NCBI GenBank assembly: GCA_963707145.1
Contig: CAVPOQ010000008.1
Span: 1-64,000, forward strand
From: RPQJ01 sp963707145
GTDB taxonomy: Bacteria; Pseudomonadota; Gammaproteobacteria; Steroidobacterales; Steroidobacteraceae
DNA: 64,000 bases
Direction: 5' to 3'
Below are positions 52,533-59,545 of this stretch, piece after piece (within the stretch, counting starts at the first letter, position 1; each line of letters begins with the position of its first letter). Below the pieces are notes generated by a model. It ran no database searches. It saw only the letters and a program-made list of their open reading frames with translations, and was not told the DNA's origin. The position numbers were made by a program, and so were the translations under genes.

Positions 52533-54713
52533 TCATTCCGAAAAGCGTGGCTGCCACTCGGGAAGCCCCGCGCGCCAGAACACGAAGGCCCACATATCGG
52601 CATAGAGGGCATCGTCCTGCGACTTCGTGTTTCCAAAGCCGTGCCCAGCTTCCGCGTCAATTCGCAGTAGTACTGGGCGCTCCGATCCCGATCCTTGCAA
52701 CGCGGCGGCGAACTTCGCCGGTTCCCACGGCGAGACGCGTGGATCGTTCAGCCCGGTAGTGATCAATGCTGCTGGATACTGAACTCCGGAGCGCACGTGC
52801 TGGAGCGTGTCCATCTCGTAGAGGTTCCTGAAGCCCTCCTCGGTCTTGATCGTTCCGAATTCCGGAATATTCAGTGGACCGACGGGCTGGAACTCCTGCC
52901 GCAGCGTGTTGACACCAGGAACGACTGCGATCACCCCCGCGAATAGATCCGGACGCTCGGTGATTGCGCGACCTAGCGTGATGCCGCCGGCGGACCCTGA
53001 GAACACGAAAATCTGCGTCTTCGTCGTATTGCCGCGCGCAATGAGGTCCTCAGCACAGGCGATCAGGTCACGCCAGGAATTGGGCTTGTTCGCGTCCTTT
53101 CCAGCGAGTCGCCATGCCTCACCCAACTCGCCACCGCCGCGAACGTGGCAGAACGCGTATGTGCCGCCGGCTTCGAGAAAACTGGCTGTGCGAAAGCTGA
53201 AGTTCGCAAGCTGCGAAAAACCATAGGCGCCGTATGCCTGGACTACGACGATCTGCGGGCCCTTCGCGTCCTTCCGACGTATCAACGTTAGAGGGACGCT
53301 CGCCCCGTCCTGCGCCTTGACGTCCAGATCGCTGACCGCGTAGCGGTTGGAGTCGTACGGCGGCGTGACGCCAAGCTTCAGATCGACGAACGTTCTCTTC
53401 GCTGAATCGTACGCGAAGGTCATCGGTGGGACGACAAAGCCTTGTAGATTGATCGCGATTCCCGGCTGGCGCGAATCAGCAAACGCTTCGCTAACCAGAC
53501 CCTTGAAGGGAAGCGCAACTTCCTCGGCCGTCCCCGAGATATGCGGAACACGCAACAGCAGGGAATAGGCCCGGTGGCGCGCGAGCACATACAGGGCGTC
53601 CGATGCTGCGTGGATCGAATCGATGACGCGGTCGTCCTGCGCAGGCACCAGCACCCGGGCCGCCGACAGGGGCTGGCCGGCCTTGAGGCTCAGAACCTGG
53701 AACGTCGGCGCATTCTTGTGCGAAAGCAGGTAGAGCGTATCGCCTGCCGCCTTCGCCGCAGTGATGTCATCCGTGCGAGCAGCCAGCGGTTCCCACTCCA
53801 CTTTCTCGTCGTTCAGTCTGGATACCGGCGCCGTCCACAGCGCCAGCTCGCTCTGCACGCCGTTGAGGGAAGAGGCTATCGCCACGGACGCTCCCGGCCA
53901 GGTTTCGAGCACGGGTGTTTCGTCCGGAGTGAATGCCGGCCCGCGACCGGCCGTCGAACCCAGTATGTTGATCGCCTCGGATTTCAAGTCCCACGAGGCG
54001 ACGGTGGTGTTGCGGTATTTTTCAGACTCGTCTTCACCGGGCGCAAGCTGCTTCAATCGAGTCACAAACAGGTGCCGGGAATCGGGGCTCCAGGCGGCGA
54101 AGCCGGGATCCGCGCGATCGAGCGGACCGGCAATCAACTTCCCGGTCGCTGTGTCGTAGACGAAGATTGACGCGGCCTCGGAACCGCCCTGTGACACTCC
54201 GGCGGCGACTCGGGAGCCGTCGGGCGCGACGACGAAATAGTTGATGGCGTAAGGCGCACCACCCGTGGACGCGCGAAGCGCTTCAAGATCGATGATCTTG
54301 CGCTTTCCGGCGTTGTCGTTGACGACGAGGTCAAAGCTGTCGGAACCCGGCGCGCGCTCCTCGTAGAACGCGCGTCCACCATAGGTCGCGTAGCCGCTTG
54401 TGAGCCCGAAGCTGCCGGTGAAATCCGCAATCTTTGCTTCCAGCGCGGCGCGCCGTGGAATCGCCGACAGGATGGATTGCGTGTAGGTCCCTTGCGCCTT
54501 CATCCATTCGACAGTCGAAGAATCCATCGCTTCCATGTAGCGGTAGTTATCTGTTACGGGCTTACCCCACAGCGTCTCCGTCACCGGCTTCACGGGCATC
54601 GGCGCCGGACGTGCCGGCGCACCCGCCTGTGCGAGTGGGTCACTCGGCGTCGAGTCCTTCGCCGTGCAGGCGACGCCAAGTAGTGCGATCAAGACGACGG
54701 ATGTAGTTCTCAT
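52533..54713 (-). CDS. Prolyl oligopeptidase-family serine peptidase (S9A), lipoprotein
   Basis: A 726-residue exported peptidase. The lipoprotein leader MRTTSVVLIALLGVAC is followed by KPVTETLWGKPVTDNYRYME, the family start, and a seven-bladed propeller (VAPDGSRVAAGVSQGGSEAA; FAAWSPDSRHLFVTRL). The hydrolase domain begins VVVQAYGAYGFSQLANFSF. Catalytic residues are Ser574 in FSGSAGGITLG (usually GGSNGG, so slightly unusual), an aspartate in GLNDPRVSPWE and a histidine in AEAGHGFGNT. It would cleave proline-containing peptides in the periplasm. The gene is monocistronic in the interval before site E. Confidence 0.9.
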   Translation of the reverse strand: MRTTSVVLIALLGVACTAKDSTPSDPLAQAGAPARPAPMPVKPVTETLWGKPVTDNYRYMEAMDSSTVEWMKAQGTYTQSILSAIPRRAALEAKIADFTGSFGLTSGYATYGGRAFYEERAPGSDSFDLVVNDNAGKRKIIDLEALRASTGGAPYAINYFVVAPDGSRVAAGVSQGGSEAASIFVYDTATGKLIAGPLDRADPGFAAWSPDSRHLFVTRLKQLAPGEDESEKYRNTTVASWDLKSEAINILGSTAGRGPAFTPDETPVLETWPGASVAIASSLNGVQSELALWTAPVSRLNDEKVEWEPLAARTDDITAAKAAGDTLYLLSHKNAPTFQVLSLKAGQPLSAARVLVPAQDDRVIDSIHAASDALYVLARHRAYSLLLRVPHISGTAEEVALPFKGLVSEAFADSRQPGIAINLQGFVVPPMTFAYDSAKRTFVDLKLGVTPPYDSNRYAVSDLDVKAQDGASVPLTLIRRKDAKGPQIVVVQAYGAYGFSQLANFSFRTASFLEAGGTYAFCHVRGGGELGEAWRLAGKDANKPNSWRDLIACAEDLIARGNTTKTQIFVFSGSAGGITLGRAITERPDLFAGVIAVVPGVNTLRQEFQPVGPLNIPEFGTIKTEEGFRNLYEMDTLQHVRSGVQYPAALITTGLNDPRVSPWEPAKFAAALQGSGSERPVLLRIDAEAGHGFGNTKSQDDALYADMWAFVFWRAGLPEWQPRFSE

Positions 54714-54930
54714 GTTCTTCGTCCCTTGATCTGGCAGGCGTCGGAAAGCGAAAGTTCGCGACGAACGCGATCAAAGGCCAACGATCGGATACCGCCAAGT
54801 CTTGGCCTCACGGCAAACTCCGGTCGTCCCAACCCGGCGGCAGCATCGGACCTCGTGTTCGTTCCCTGGGTGCCGTCGCCATGCGAGTCGTCCGTGATCA
54901 CCGTCAGACCGCGAATCGATCGCCCGTTCT

Positions 54931-54969
54931 GGCCGATAGTACCCGGATTCGAATGTCCGCTTCGAACGA
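54931..54969 (+). repeat. Dispersed repeat, copy 1
   Basis: TGGCCGATAGTACCCGG followed by CGAATGTCCGCTTCGA recurs at 56076-56111 with a few changes between the halves. A weaker version, with TGGCCG and GTGTCCGC, lies at 49121-49160. The copies are all inside or at the edge of the tRNA-fragment region. No gene is attached. Confidence 0.6.
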
Positions 54970-55152
54970 CGCGATCCGCCCGCCAACGAACGTCGGCCAC
55001 CGTCGCCCACGTGTGAAACCTGGGCCGGCGCCGGATGACACCAGCCAGCGCGGGACAGAATGGAGACTTGGGACGACCGCGCGATCAAGAACTAGCTCGC
55101 GCGAGGAACTCTGGCTGGCGCCGGCTGACGATGCCTCAGCCTGGCCGGAAAG

Positions 55153-55179
55153 TGGAGCGGGTGATGGGAATCGAACCCA
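55153..55179 (-). repeat. tRNA-Gly 3'-end fragment, site E
   Basis: A 27-bp perfect copy of the tRNA-Gly 3' end. Some 60 bp before it resemble the left flank of site D. The surrounding 54714-55275 stretch has no gene apart from the dispersed repeat. Confidence 0.9.
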
Positions 55180-55275
55180 TGTGAGGCGCCCGGCTCCGCT
55201 CGCCGGATCCATCACTGCACGCGGCGATAATCTCGCGCGTGATTCACGTGTGACAGTTCGAAGATCCGGGTTCAC

Positions 55276-55587
55276 TCAGGATACTGGTTCAGCGACGAGC
55301 CTCACGCCCAGCGCAGCGCAGACGCGTGACACGGTGTCGAATCTGGGCTGGGCACCCGGCCGAAGCGCCTTGTAGAGGGCTTCGCGCGCGAGGCCCGTCG
55401 ACTTCGCGATTTCGCTCATGCCCCTTGCACGCGCGATGTCGCCGAGCGCCGCCGCAAGCAGCGCCGGATCATTCTCGGCAAGGACGGCCGTAAGGTACTC
55501 GGCGACCGCCTCGTCGCTGTCCAAGTATTCTGCCGCGTCGAACTCCGGCAGATCACTGGTCTTGATCTTCTTGCGTTTCACCGTCAA
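55276..55587 (-). CDS. HigA-like antitoxin (addiction-module antidote)
   Basis: A 103-residue antitoxin of the putative addiction-module antidote family: EYLDSDEAVAEYLTAVLAEN followed by a helix-turn-helix ARGMSEIAKSTGLAREALYK and DTVSRVCAALGVRLV. The start overlaps the toxin stop by 4 bp. Toxin first, antitoxin second is the HigBA order. It should bind and block the toxin and, with it, repress the operon at the palindrome 55892-55909. The pair sits between tRNA fragments E and F and could stabilise a mobile interval. Confidence 0.88.
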   Translation of the reverse strand: MTVKRKKIKTSDLPEFDAAEYLDSDEAVAEYLTAVLAENDPALLAAALGDIARARGMSEIAKSTGLAREALYKALRPGAQPRFDTVSRVCAALGVRLVAEPVS

Positions 55588-55883
55588 CCCTCCTCGATCA
55601 TCGCCGCTCGTCGTTGCGCCAATGCAATGTCCGTCCGTTGCGAAGACTTTGACCCACCGCCGAGCATGACGACCAGCTCGTCGCCCCGCAGCGTGTAGTA
55701 CATGCGCCAGCCGGGACCGAAATGCTCTCGCATCTCGACGACACCCTTACCGACGGCCTTCACGTCACCCAGGTTGCCGAGCGAAGCCTTGCGAAGTCGC
55801 GCGACCAGCCGACGCTGCGCCGTCTTGTCGCTCAGGCCCTTCAGCCAGGCATCGAACTCGGGCAGGGTCCTGATGACGTACAT
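55584..55883 (-). CDS. RelE/ParE-superfamily toxin (HigB-like killer protein)
   Basis: A 99-residue toxin of the addiction-module killer family: MYVIRTLPEFDAWLKGLSDK, VARLRKASLGNLGDVKAVGK, GVVEMREHFGPGWRMYYTLR and VVMLGGGSKSSQRTDI, all in the usual order. Members are mRNA interferases acting at the ribosome. The ATG at 55883 lies 9 bp from a palindromic operator. The gene is intact. It is translationally coupled to the antitoxin gene. Confidence 0.88.
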   Translation of the reverse strand: MYVIRTLPEFDAWLKGLSDKTAQRRLVARLRKASLGNLGDVKAVGKGVVEMREHFGPGWRMYYTLRGDELVVMLGGGSKSSQRTDIALAQRRAAMIEEG

Positions 55884-55891
55884 GGCGGGAG

Positions 55892-55909
55892 TGTAATCGT
55901 TCGATTACA
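55892..55909. promoter_or_regulatory. Perfect palindromic operator of the toxin-antitoxin pair
   Basis: TGTAATCG-TT-CGATTACA has 8-bp arms and a 2-bp centre and lies just upstream of the toxin start. AT-rich dyads at this place are the normal target of HigA-type antitoxins. Confidence 0.75.
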
Positions 55910-55974
55910 TCTCGGCAAGATACCCGTGAACGACGAAGGGCCCCGCAGGGCGCTTCTTAGTCTTCGATATCAGG

Positions 55975-56000
55975 TGGAGCGGGTGATGGGAATCGAACCC
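55975..56000 (-). repeat. tRNA-Gly 3'-end fragment, site F
   Basis: A perfect 26-bp copy of the tRNA-Gly 3' end, 141 bp from the intact tRNA. The short space between holds the second copy of the dispersed repeat (56076-56111) and no gene. Confidence 0.9.
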
Positions 56001-56075
56001 GCGCTGGCATTTTGGGCCAAGAGCACGGAATGGCCGCTTCCGGGAAATGGGTCGCGGGTCCATGAAGGACCGCTC

Positions 56076-56111
56076 CTTGGCCGATAGTACCCGGTCGCGA
56101 ATGTCCGCTTC
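56076..56111 (+). repeat. Dispersed repeat, copy 2
   Basis: TGGCCGATAGTACCCGG and CGAATGTCCGCTTCGA as in the copy at 54931-54969. It directly precedes the intact tRNA-Gly 3' end. Confidence 0.6.
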
Positions 56112-56140
56112 GAGAATCGTGGGCCGCTTTGGCGGGAAAG

Positions 56141-56214
56141 TGGAGCGGGTGATGGGAATCGAACCCACGTTAGTAGCTTGGGAAGCTACAGTTCTACCAT
56201 TGAACTACACCCGC
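56141..56214 (-). tRNA. tRNA-Gly(CCC)
   Basis: A complete 74-nt tRNA with encoded CCA. On the minus strand the acceptor stem GCGGGTG pairs with CACCCGC. The D-arm is GTTCAATGGTAGAAC, the anticodon stem GTAGC/GCTAC encloses loop TTCCCAA (anticodon CCC), and the T-arm is GTGGGTTCGATTCCCAT. Its 3' end faces the accessory region, and six copies of this 3' end lie to the left. A partial 5' copy is at 58664. Confidence 0.95.
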
Positions 56215-56342
56215 TGGCCGACGCGAAGTTTATGCAGGTTCCTGACGGCCAGCAAATCGGTGGCCTGCCCTGCTCGGCAGAGTAGCGGTCGAGCACTCGT
56301 CGAGGGGTGCTCGACAACCCGAGGTAGGCCAGTCGGCTGGCC

Positions 56343-56574
56343 AGCGTGAAGCTCTTCTTCGGCGACCAGGCCCACCCGGCCGTGGCGCGCCTGATCGGTG
56401 AGTACCGGCCGAACAAGAAGCCCACCGCCTTCAACAAGTCCGACAAGGAAGCCTGCGAGCGGGCGTTTCTCTCAACGCTGCTCTCGTTCCACCAGCGCGC
56501 GCAGGTCGACGGAGCGTTGCCGGTGCCACGATGGCCCGCGTCACGCTCAAGGGCACCGTCGTCAAGCTGAAGTG
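56343..56574 (+). pseudogene. Remnant of a small exported protein
   Basis: The frame starting near 56343 reads KLFFGDQAHPAVARLIGEYR and FNKSDKEACERAFLSTLLSF. After a one-base break near 56515 it ends GATMARVTLKGTVVKLK. This is the C-terminal two-thirds of a small protein family, sometimes mislabelled as an excinuclease subunit, with conserved FGDQ.HPAV and GATMARVTLKG motifs. The N-terminus and signal peptide are missing: homology begins about 130 bp past the tRNA. It is likely a decayed chromosomal gene next to the integration hot spot. Confidence 0.55.
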
Positions 56575-56642
56575 ATACCTCGCGGACGGACCCATTCGAT
56601 GCAAGACGGTGCCGGCCGCTGCTAGTCGGCACCCCGCGACCG

Positions 56643-57095
56643 CTACTTGCCGGGCGGGAACAACTGGTCCAGCGCGCGATTGATGACGTCCTCGTGTGTC
56701 TGGCCCATGGCCTTTAGCGAGCTCTGCATCGACTGACCATACCCGAGGATCGACTGGTCGCGGGCGTCACGTAGATCGATGCGCAGGTCGTACAGATACA
56801 TGCGCATGTCCCACATCCACTTGTCGACGTAGGTCACGACGTAGGTCGCCTCGGCCGGGCGTTCCGCGACGGTCCCCGCGGTCGCCTGGAGGCCTCGCGC
56901 CTGCATCGCCTTTGCGATCGTCGAGGCGAGATCGCGGTCATCCTTGTCGTGCCGTTGCACGAAGTAGCTTCCAGCCTGCACCTGCTCCTTCGGCAGCGTC
57001 AGCTGGCCCGACGTATTGGCGACGCAGCCGACGAGCAGCAGGACCAGCAGGCTGAGGCTGATGCGGTGCAGCCCGGAGACGAACGATGTTTTCAT
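56643..57095 (-). CDS. DUF4136-like lipoprotein
   Basis: A 150-residue lipoprotein. The leader LSLLVLLLVGC has a lipobox. The mature part reads SYFVQRHDKDDRDLASTIAK, AMQARGLQATAGTVAERP and TYVVTYVDKWMWDMRMYLYD. The alternation of a helix for the pairing residues with beta strands fits DUF4136-type periplasmic proteins. It follows the related lipoprotein gene at 57112 on the same strand after 16 bp, so the two form an operon. Function unknown. Confidence 0.65.
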   Translation of the reverse strand: MKTSFVSGLHRISLSLLVLLLVGCVANTSGQLTLPKEQVQAGSYFVQRHDKDDRDLASTIAKAMQARGLQATAGTVAERPAEATYVVTYVDKWMWDMRMYLYDLRIDLRDARDQSILGYGQSMQSSLKAMGQTHEDVINRALDQLFPPGK

Positions 57096-57111
57096 GGCGG
57101 CACTCCTGGAA

Positions 57112-57717
57112 TCACGGGGCCGGTGTCGAGAGCGCGCTGCGGACAGCTTCGTCGCGCACGAGTTCGGTGAATCGCAGCTCGAAGGTCCGGGCGGCGTTCG
57201 TCGCGTTGCCCGACTCGAAGCCGCCGCTGCCGACGTCTTCCCCCTTCGTCCTGCTCTGGGCCAGGAGCGCGCCGCTGCCGTCGAAGACGCTGAGCTGCAG
57301 GTCGTACAGCGTCTTCATCTTCATCATGACGTCGGTCTTCCATTCGAAGACGCGCAGTTCCAGCTTGCGTGGCGCCGCCTCGGTGCCGCCCACGACCGCA
57401 AAGCCCTGCTGCTGGAGCGCCTTGGCGATCGCGTCGCGCATCTCTGTCGCGAGCGGCCGGCCGCTCGCGGTGCGAACGTCGAAGGGGTTGCCGAAGCCAC
57501 CCCGCTGCAGGCCGACGAAGTCCGGCTTCTTGTCACCGCTCAGCACGTATGGACGGACGTCGACGACGTCGACGGCCAGCTTGCCGGTGCCGGAAACCGG
57601 CAACCCGCTGATCGCGCTGCCGTAGTCGTACCGGTTTCCGACCGCACAACCGCCGAGGATCAGTAATGCCGTAGCAAACACCGCGAACGTACCCGCTCGA
57701 ACGTACATAGTCTTCAT
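57112..57717 (-). CDS. YajG-like lipoprotein
   Basis: A 201-residue lipoprotein. The leader FATALLILGGC has a lipobox. The body reads KLAVDVVDVRPYVLSGDKKP, PLATEMRDAIAKALQQQGFA and LELRVFEWKTDVMMKMKTLY, in the pattern of the YajG family of outer-membrane-associated lipoproteins. The C-terminal region ends in a helix (FTELVRDEAVRSALS). It is the first gene of a two-gene operon with the DUF4136-like gene. Family assignment is moderate. Confidence 0.6.
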   Translation of the reverse strand: MKTMYVRAGTFAVFATALLILGGCAVGNRYDYGSAISGLPVSGTGKLAVDVVDVRPYVLSGDKKPDFVGLQRGGFGNPFDVRTASGRPLATEMRDAIAKALQQQGFAVVGGTEAAPRKLELRVFEWKTDVMMKMKTLYDLQLSVFDGSGALLAQSRTKGEDVGSGGFESGNATNAARTFELRFTELVRDEAVRSALSTPAP

Positions 57718-57816
57718 GACAGTCCCTTCTATTGACGCCGAAAGGCGCTCTCCATCTGTCGAAGAACCTATGCCAAATGCGAATCTCTCGCCATCTCGGC
57801 CTTCCGCAGCAGGCGA

Positions 57817-58044
57817 TCAGTTGGACGTGGCTCGGTAACGCCGCCAGAGAGCAGGGACGTCTCGGTTGGCCTGCTTCGTGGTGATCGTTTCGAGACCGGC
57901 AATGTCTTCGAACAGGGTCAGCACGACGTCGGCGAACTGAGCACGATCGAGAGTTGACCCGAACTGCTTGATCACGACCTCAACGAGCCCGTCGAGCTCG
58001 TCATCATTCAGCACAGCAAACGAACGATGATCGCTGGAGTCCAT
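57817..58044 (-). CDS. Small hypothetical protein
   Basis: A 75-residue acidic protein starting MDSSDHRSFAVLNDDELDGL and ending NRDVPALWRRYRATSN. It is predicted helical and soluble. I do not recognise the family. The start at 58044 is preferred to the longer frame at 58128 because the added residues look non-coding and overlap the divergent ORF. It is divergent from the small gene at 58127 across 82 bp. Confidence 0.5.
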   Translation of the reverse strand: MDSSDHRSFAVLNDDELDGLVEVVIKQFGSTLDRAQFADVVLTLFEDIAGLETITTKQANRDVPALWRRYRATSN

Positions 58045-58126
58045 GTGTCCACCGTCCCGGCTGCATTGCGACAGGGCAACGGTTGCGACCGGCCTCTGCG
58101 TCCTGAATACAGGCAGGAGGTGCACC

Positions 58127-58348
58127 ATGAATGACGGGAGTCAATTACTCGCGATGTTGGACAAGACGATTGGGTTTCCCAACCGGATCGATTCAACCGT
58201 CAAGAAGGTCCGTCAGGGCGACGATGAAAAGAAGAATGAACACGTGATCTACTTGGAATTCCGCGCTCGCTTGAAGCCGGGTGCCGCAGGAAGCGAGAAC
58301 CCGCAAGTGCTGGCCCTGGTGCGGGATTTGGTGTCCGGGCGATCGTGA
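58127..58348 (+). CDS. Small hypothetical protein
   Basis: A 73-residue protein from the ATG at 58127, behind a strong AGGAGGT ribosome site at 6 bp. The sequence MNDGSQLLAMLDKTIGFPNR and EHVIYLEFRARLKPGAAGSE suggests an alpha-beta fold. No family is recognised. The upstream extension to 58043 is not supported. Nothing recognisable follows until the tRNA remnant at 58664. Confidence 0.55.
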   Translation: MNDGSQLLAMLDKTIGFPNRIDSTVKKVRQGDDEKKNEHVIYLEFRARLKPGAAGSENPQVLALVRDLVSGRS

Positions 58349-58663
58349 CGCACGGTCCGCTTCTCACCGTCGACACGATCCCCTGATTCCGGCAACGAAG
58401 ACAACAGGCACTAGGGCCGATTATTGGGCGTTCCGGATGGAATCCCGGCCTAGCCTTTCGCTATCCCTCATCAGGACCCGCATGGACAACAACATGGGAG
58501 TAAAGCACCACGTCCTGGGGACCCGAATGGTGGAATACCACCACGAGAACCGGTATCGGCTCAGCAATTGGCTGAGTCGGCCCGAAAGGGCATGGAATCG
58601 ATCACGTCGATTGGCGTCAGCGGCGGGATTGGGGGGCAACCGACGAGGAAAGGCCTCAATCGG

Positions 58664-58704
58664 GTAGCTTGGGAGGCTACAGTTCTACCATTGAACTACA
58701 CCCG
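58664..58704 (-). repeat. tRNA-Gly 5'-half remnant
   Basis: 41 bp covering the 5' acceptor side (less its first base), D-arm and anticodon arm of the tRNA-Gly at 56141, with one base change next to the anticodon loop. The T-arm and 3' end are absent: sequence before 58664 does not match. It is not a functional tRNA. The 58349-58845 gap holds nothing else I recognise. Confidence 0.85.
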
Positions 58705-58845
58705 GGCCCGGCGGCGATTCCAGGGCCCCGGCGGCGGGACCGGCAACCGGCACCGGCGGGCGCGCTTTCATGCTATTCGTGCGGCAGGGGATTTTGCGAT
58801 CCAGACGCGTGCTGGCTCCTGCGCTTACGGTCATCATGAGCTGAT

Positions 58846-59520
58846 ATGACGGCTGTCCATTTCCGCGATACCGGAGTGCGCCTCTCCGAGGCACTCGCAG
58901 CGACCCGCGTCGCCGTGACCGGCCATGTCGTGACGCTTCGTGAACTGCTCGAACTCGTCGGCGAGCAGGGCCTGCTGGTCTTCTGCGCGGTCCTCGCCAT
59001 GCCTTTCCTGCTGCCGGTCTCGATTCCGTTCATGAGCACGGCGCTCGGCCTGCCGATGCTGCTGATCGCCATCGCAGTCGTCGTGAACCGTGTCCCGTGG
59101 CTGCCCGAGCGGCTGCTCGATCATGCGTTGCCGGGCGTCACCGTGCAGCACGTGCTCGAGCACGGAGCACGCGCGGCCGCCCGCTTCGAGCACCTCGCGC
59201 GACCGCGCCTGCTCGCGATGACGGGGTCGGCGGCGATCAACAGCATCAACGGCATGGTGCTCGTCGCCGCCGTGCTTGTGCTGATGGCGCCGCTGCCGCT
59301 GGTGCCGTTCGCGAACACGCTGCCGGCCGTCGCCATCATCCTGCTGTGCCTGGGCATCGCCGAGCGCGACGGCCTGATGGTCCTCATGGGCTACCTCGTG
59401 GCGTTCGTCGCCGCGGCGTTCGTCGGAACGCTGCTGTGGCTCGCGGCGCGAGCAGGCAGCGATCCTGCGGCTGCATGGGAGGCGGTCGTCAGCACGGCAG
59501 GCGGGCTGTTCGGCAACTAA
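58846..59520 (+). CDS. ExoD-family exopolysaccharide synthesis protein
   Basis: A 224-residue inner-membrane protein of the ExoD family, named after a rhizobial gene needed for exopolysaccharide and alkali tolerance. Typical blocks are VTLRELLELVGEQGLLVFCA, AMPFLLPVSIPFMSTALGLP, RLLAMTGSAAINSINGMVL and APLPLVPFANTLPAVAIILL with a following LGIAERDGLMVLMGY. Four or five helices are predicted. The gene converges on rhlE with 25 bp between stops. Biochemical role is not established. Confidence 0.85.
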   Translation: MTAVHFRDTGVRLSEALAATRVAVTGHVVTLRELLELVGEQGLLVFCAVLAMPFLLPVSIPFMSTALGLPMLLIAIAVVVNRVPWLPERLLDHALPGVTVQHVLEHGARAAARFEHLARPRLLAMTGSAAINSINGMVLVAAVLVLMAPLPLVPFANTLPAVAIILLCLGIAERDGLMVLMGYLVAFVAAAFVGTLLWLAARAGSDPAAAWEAVVSTAGGLFGN

Positions 59521-59545
59521 CGACCTCGCGCCGCGGCCGGAACGG

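Noticed and set aside
34355..55250. Additional complete tRNA genes at the fragment sites
   Set aside because: No matching 5' acceptor strand, D-arm or anticodon arm is found within 100 bp of any of the six fragments.
34329..56141. Classic integron with attC sites or prophage
   Set aside because: There is no integron integrase, no attC-type R/L box pairs and no phage structural, lysis or replication gene.
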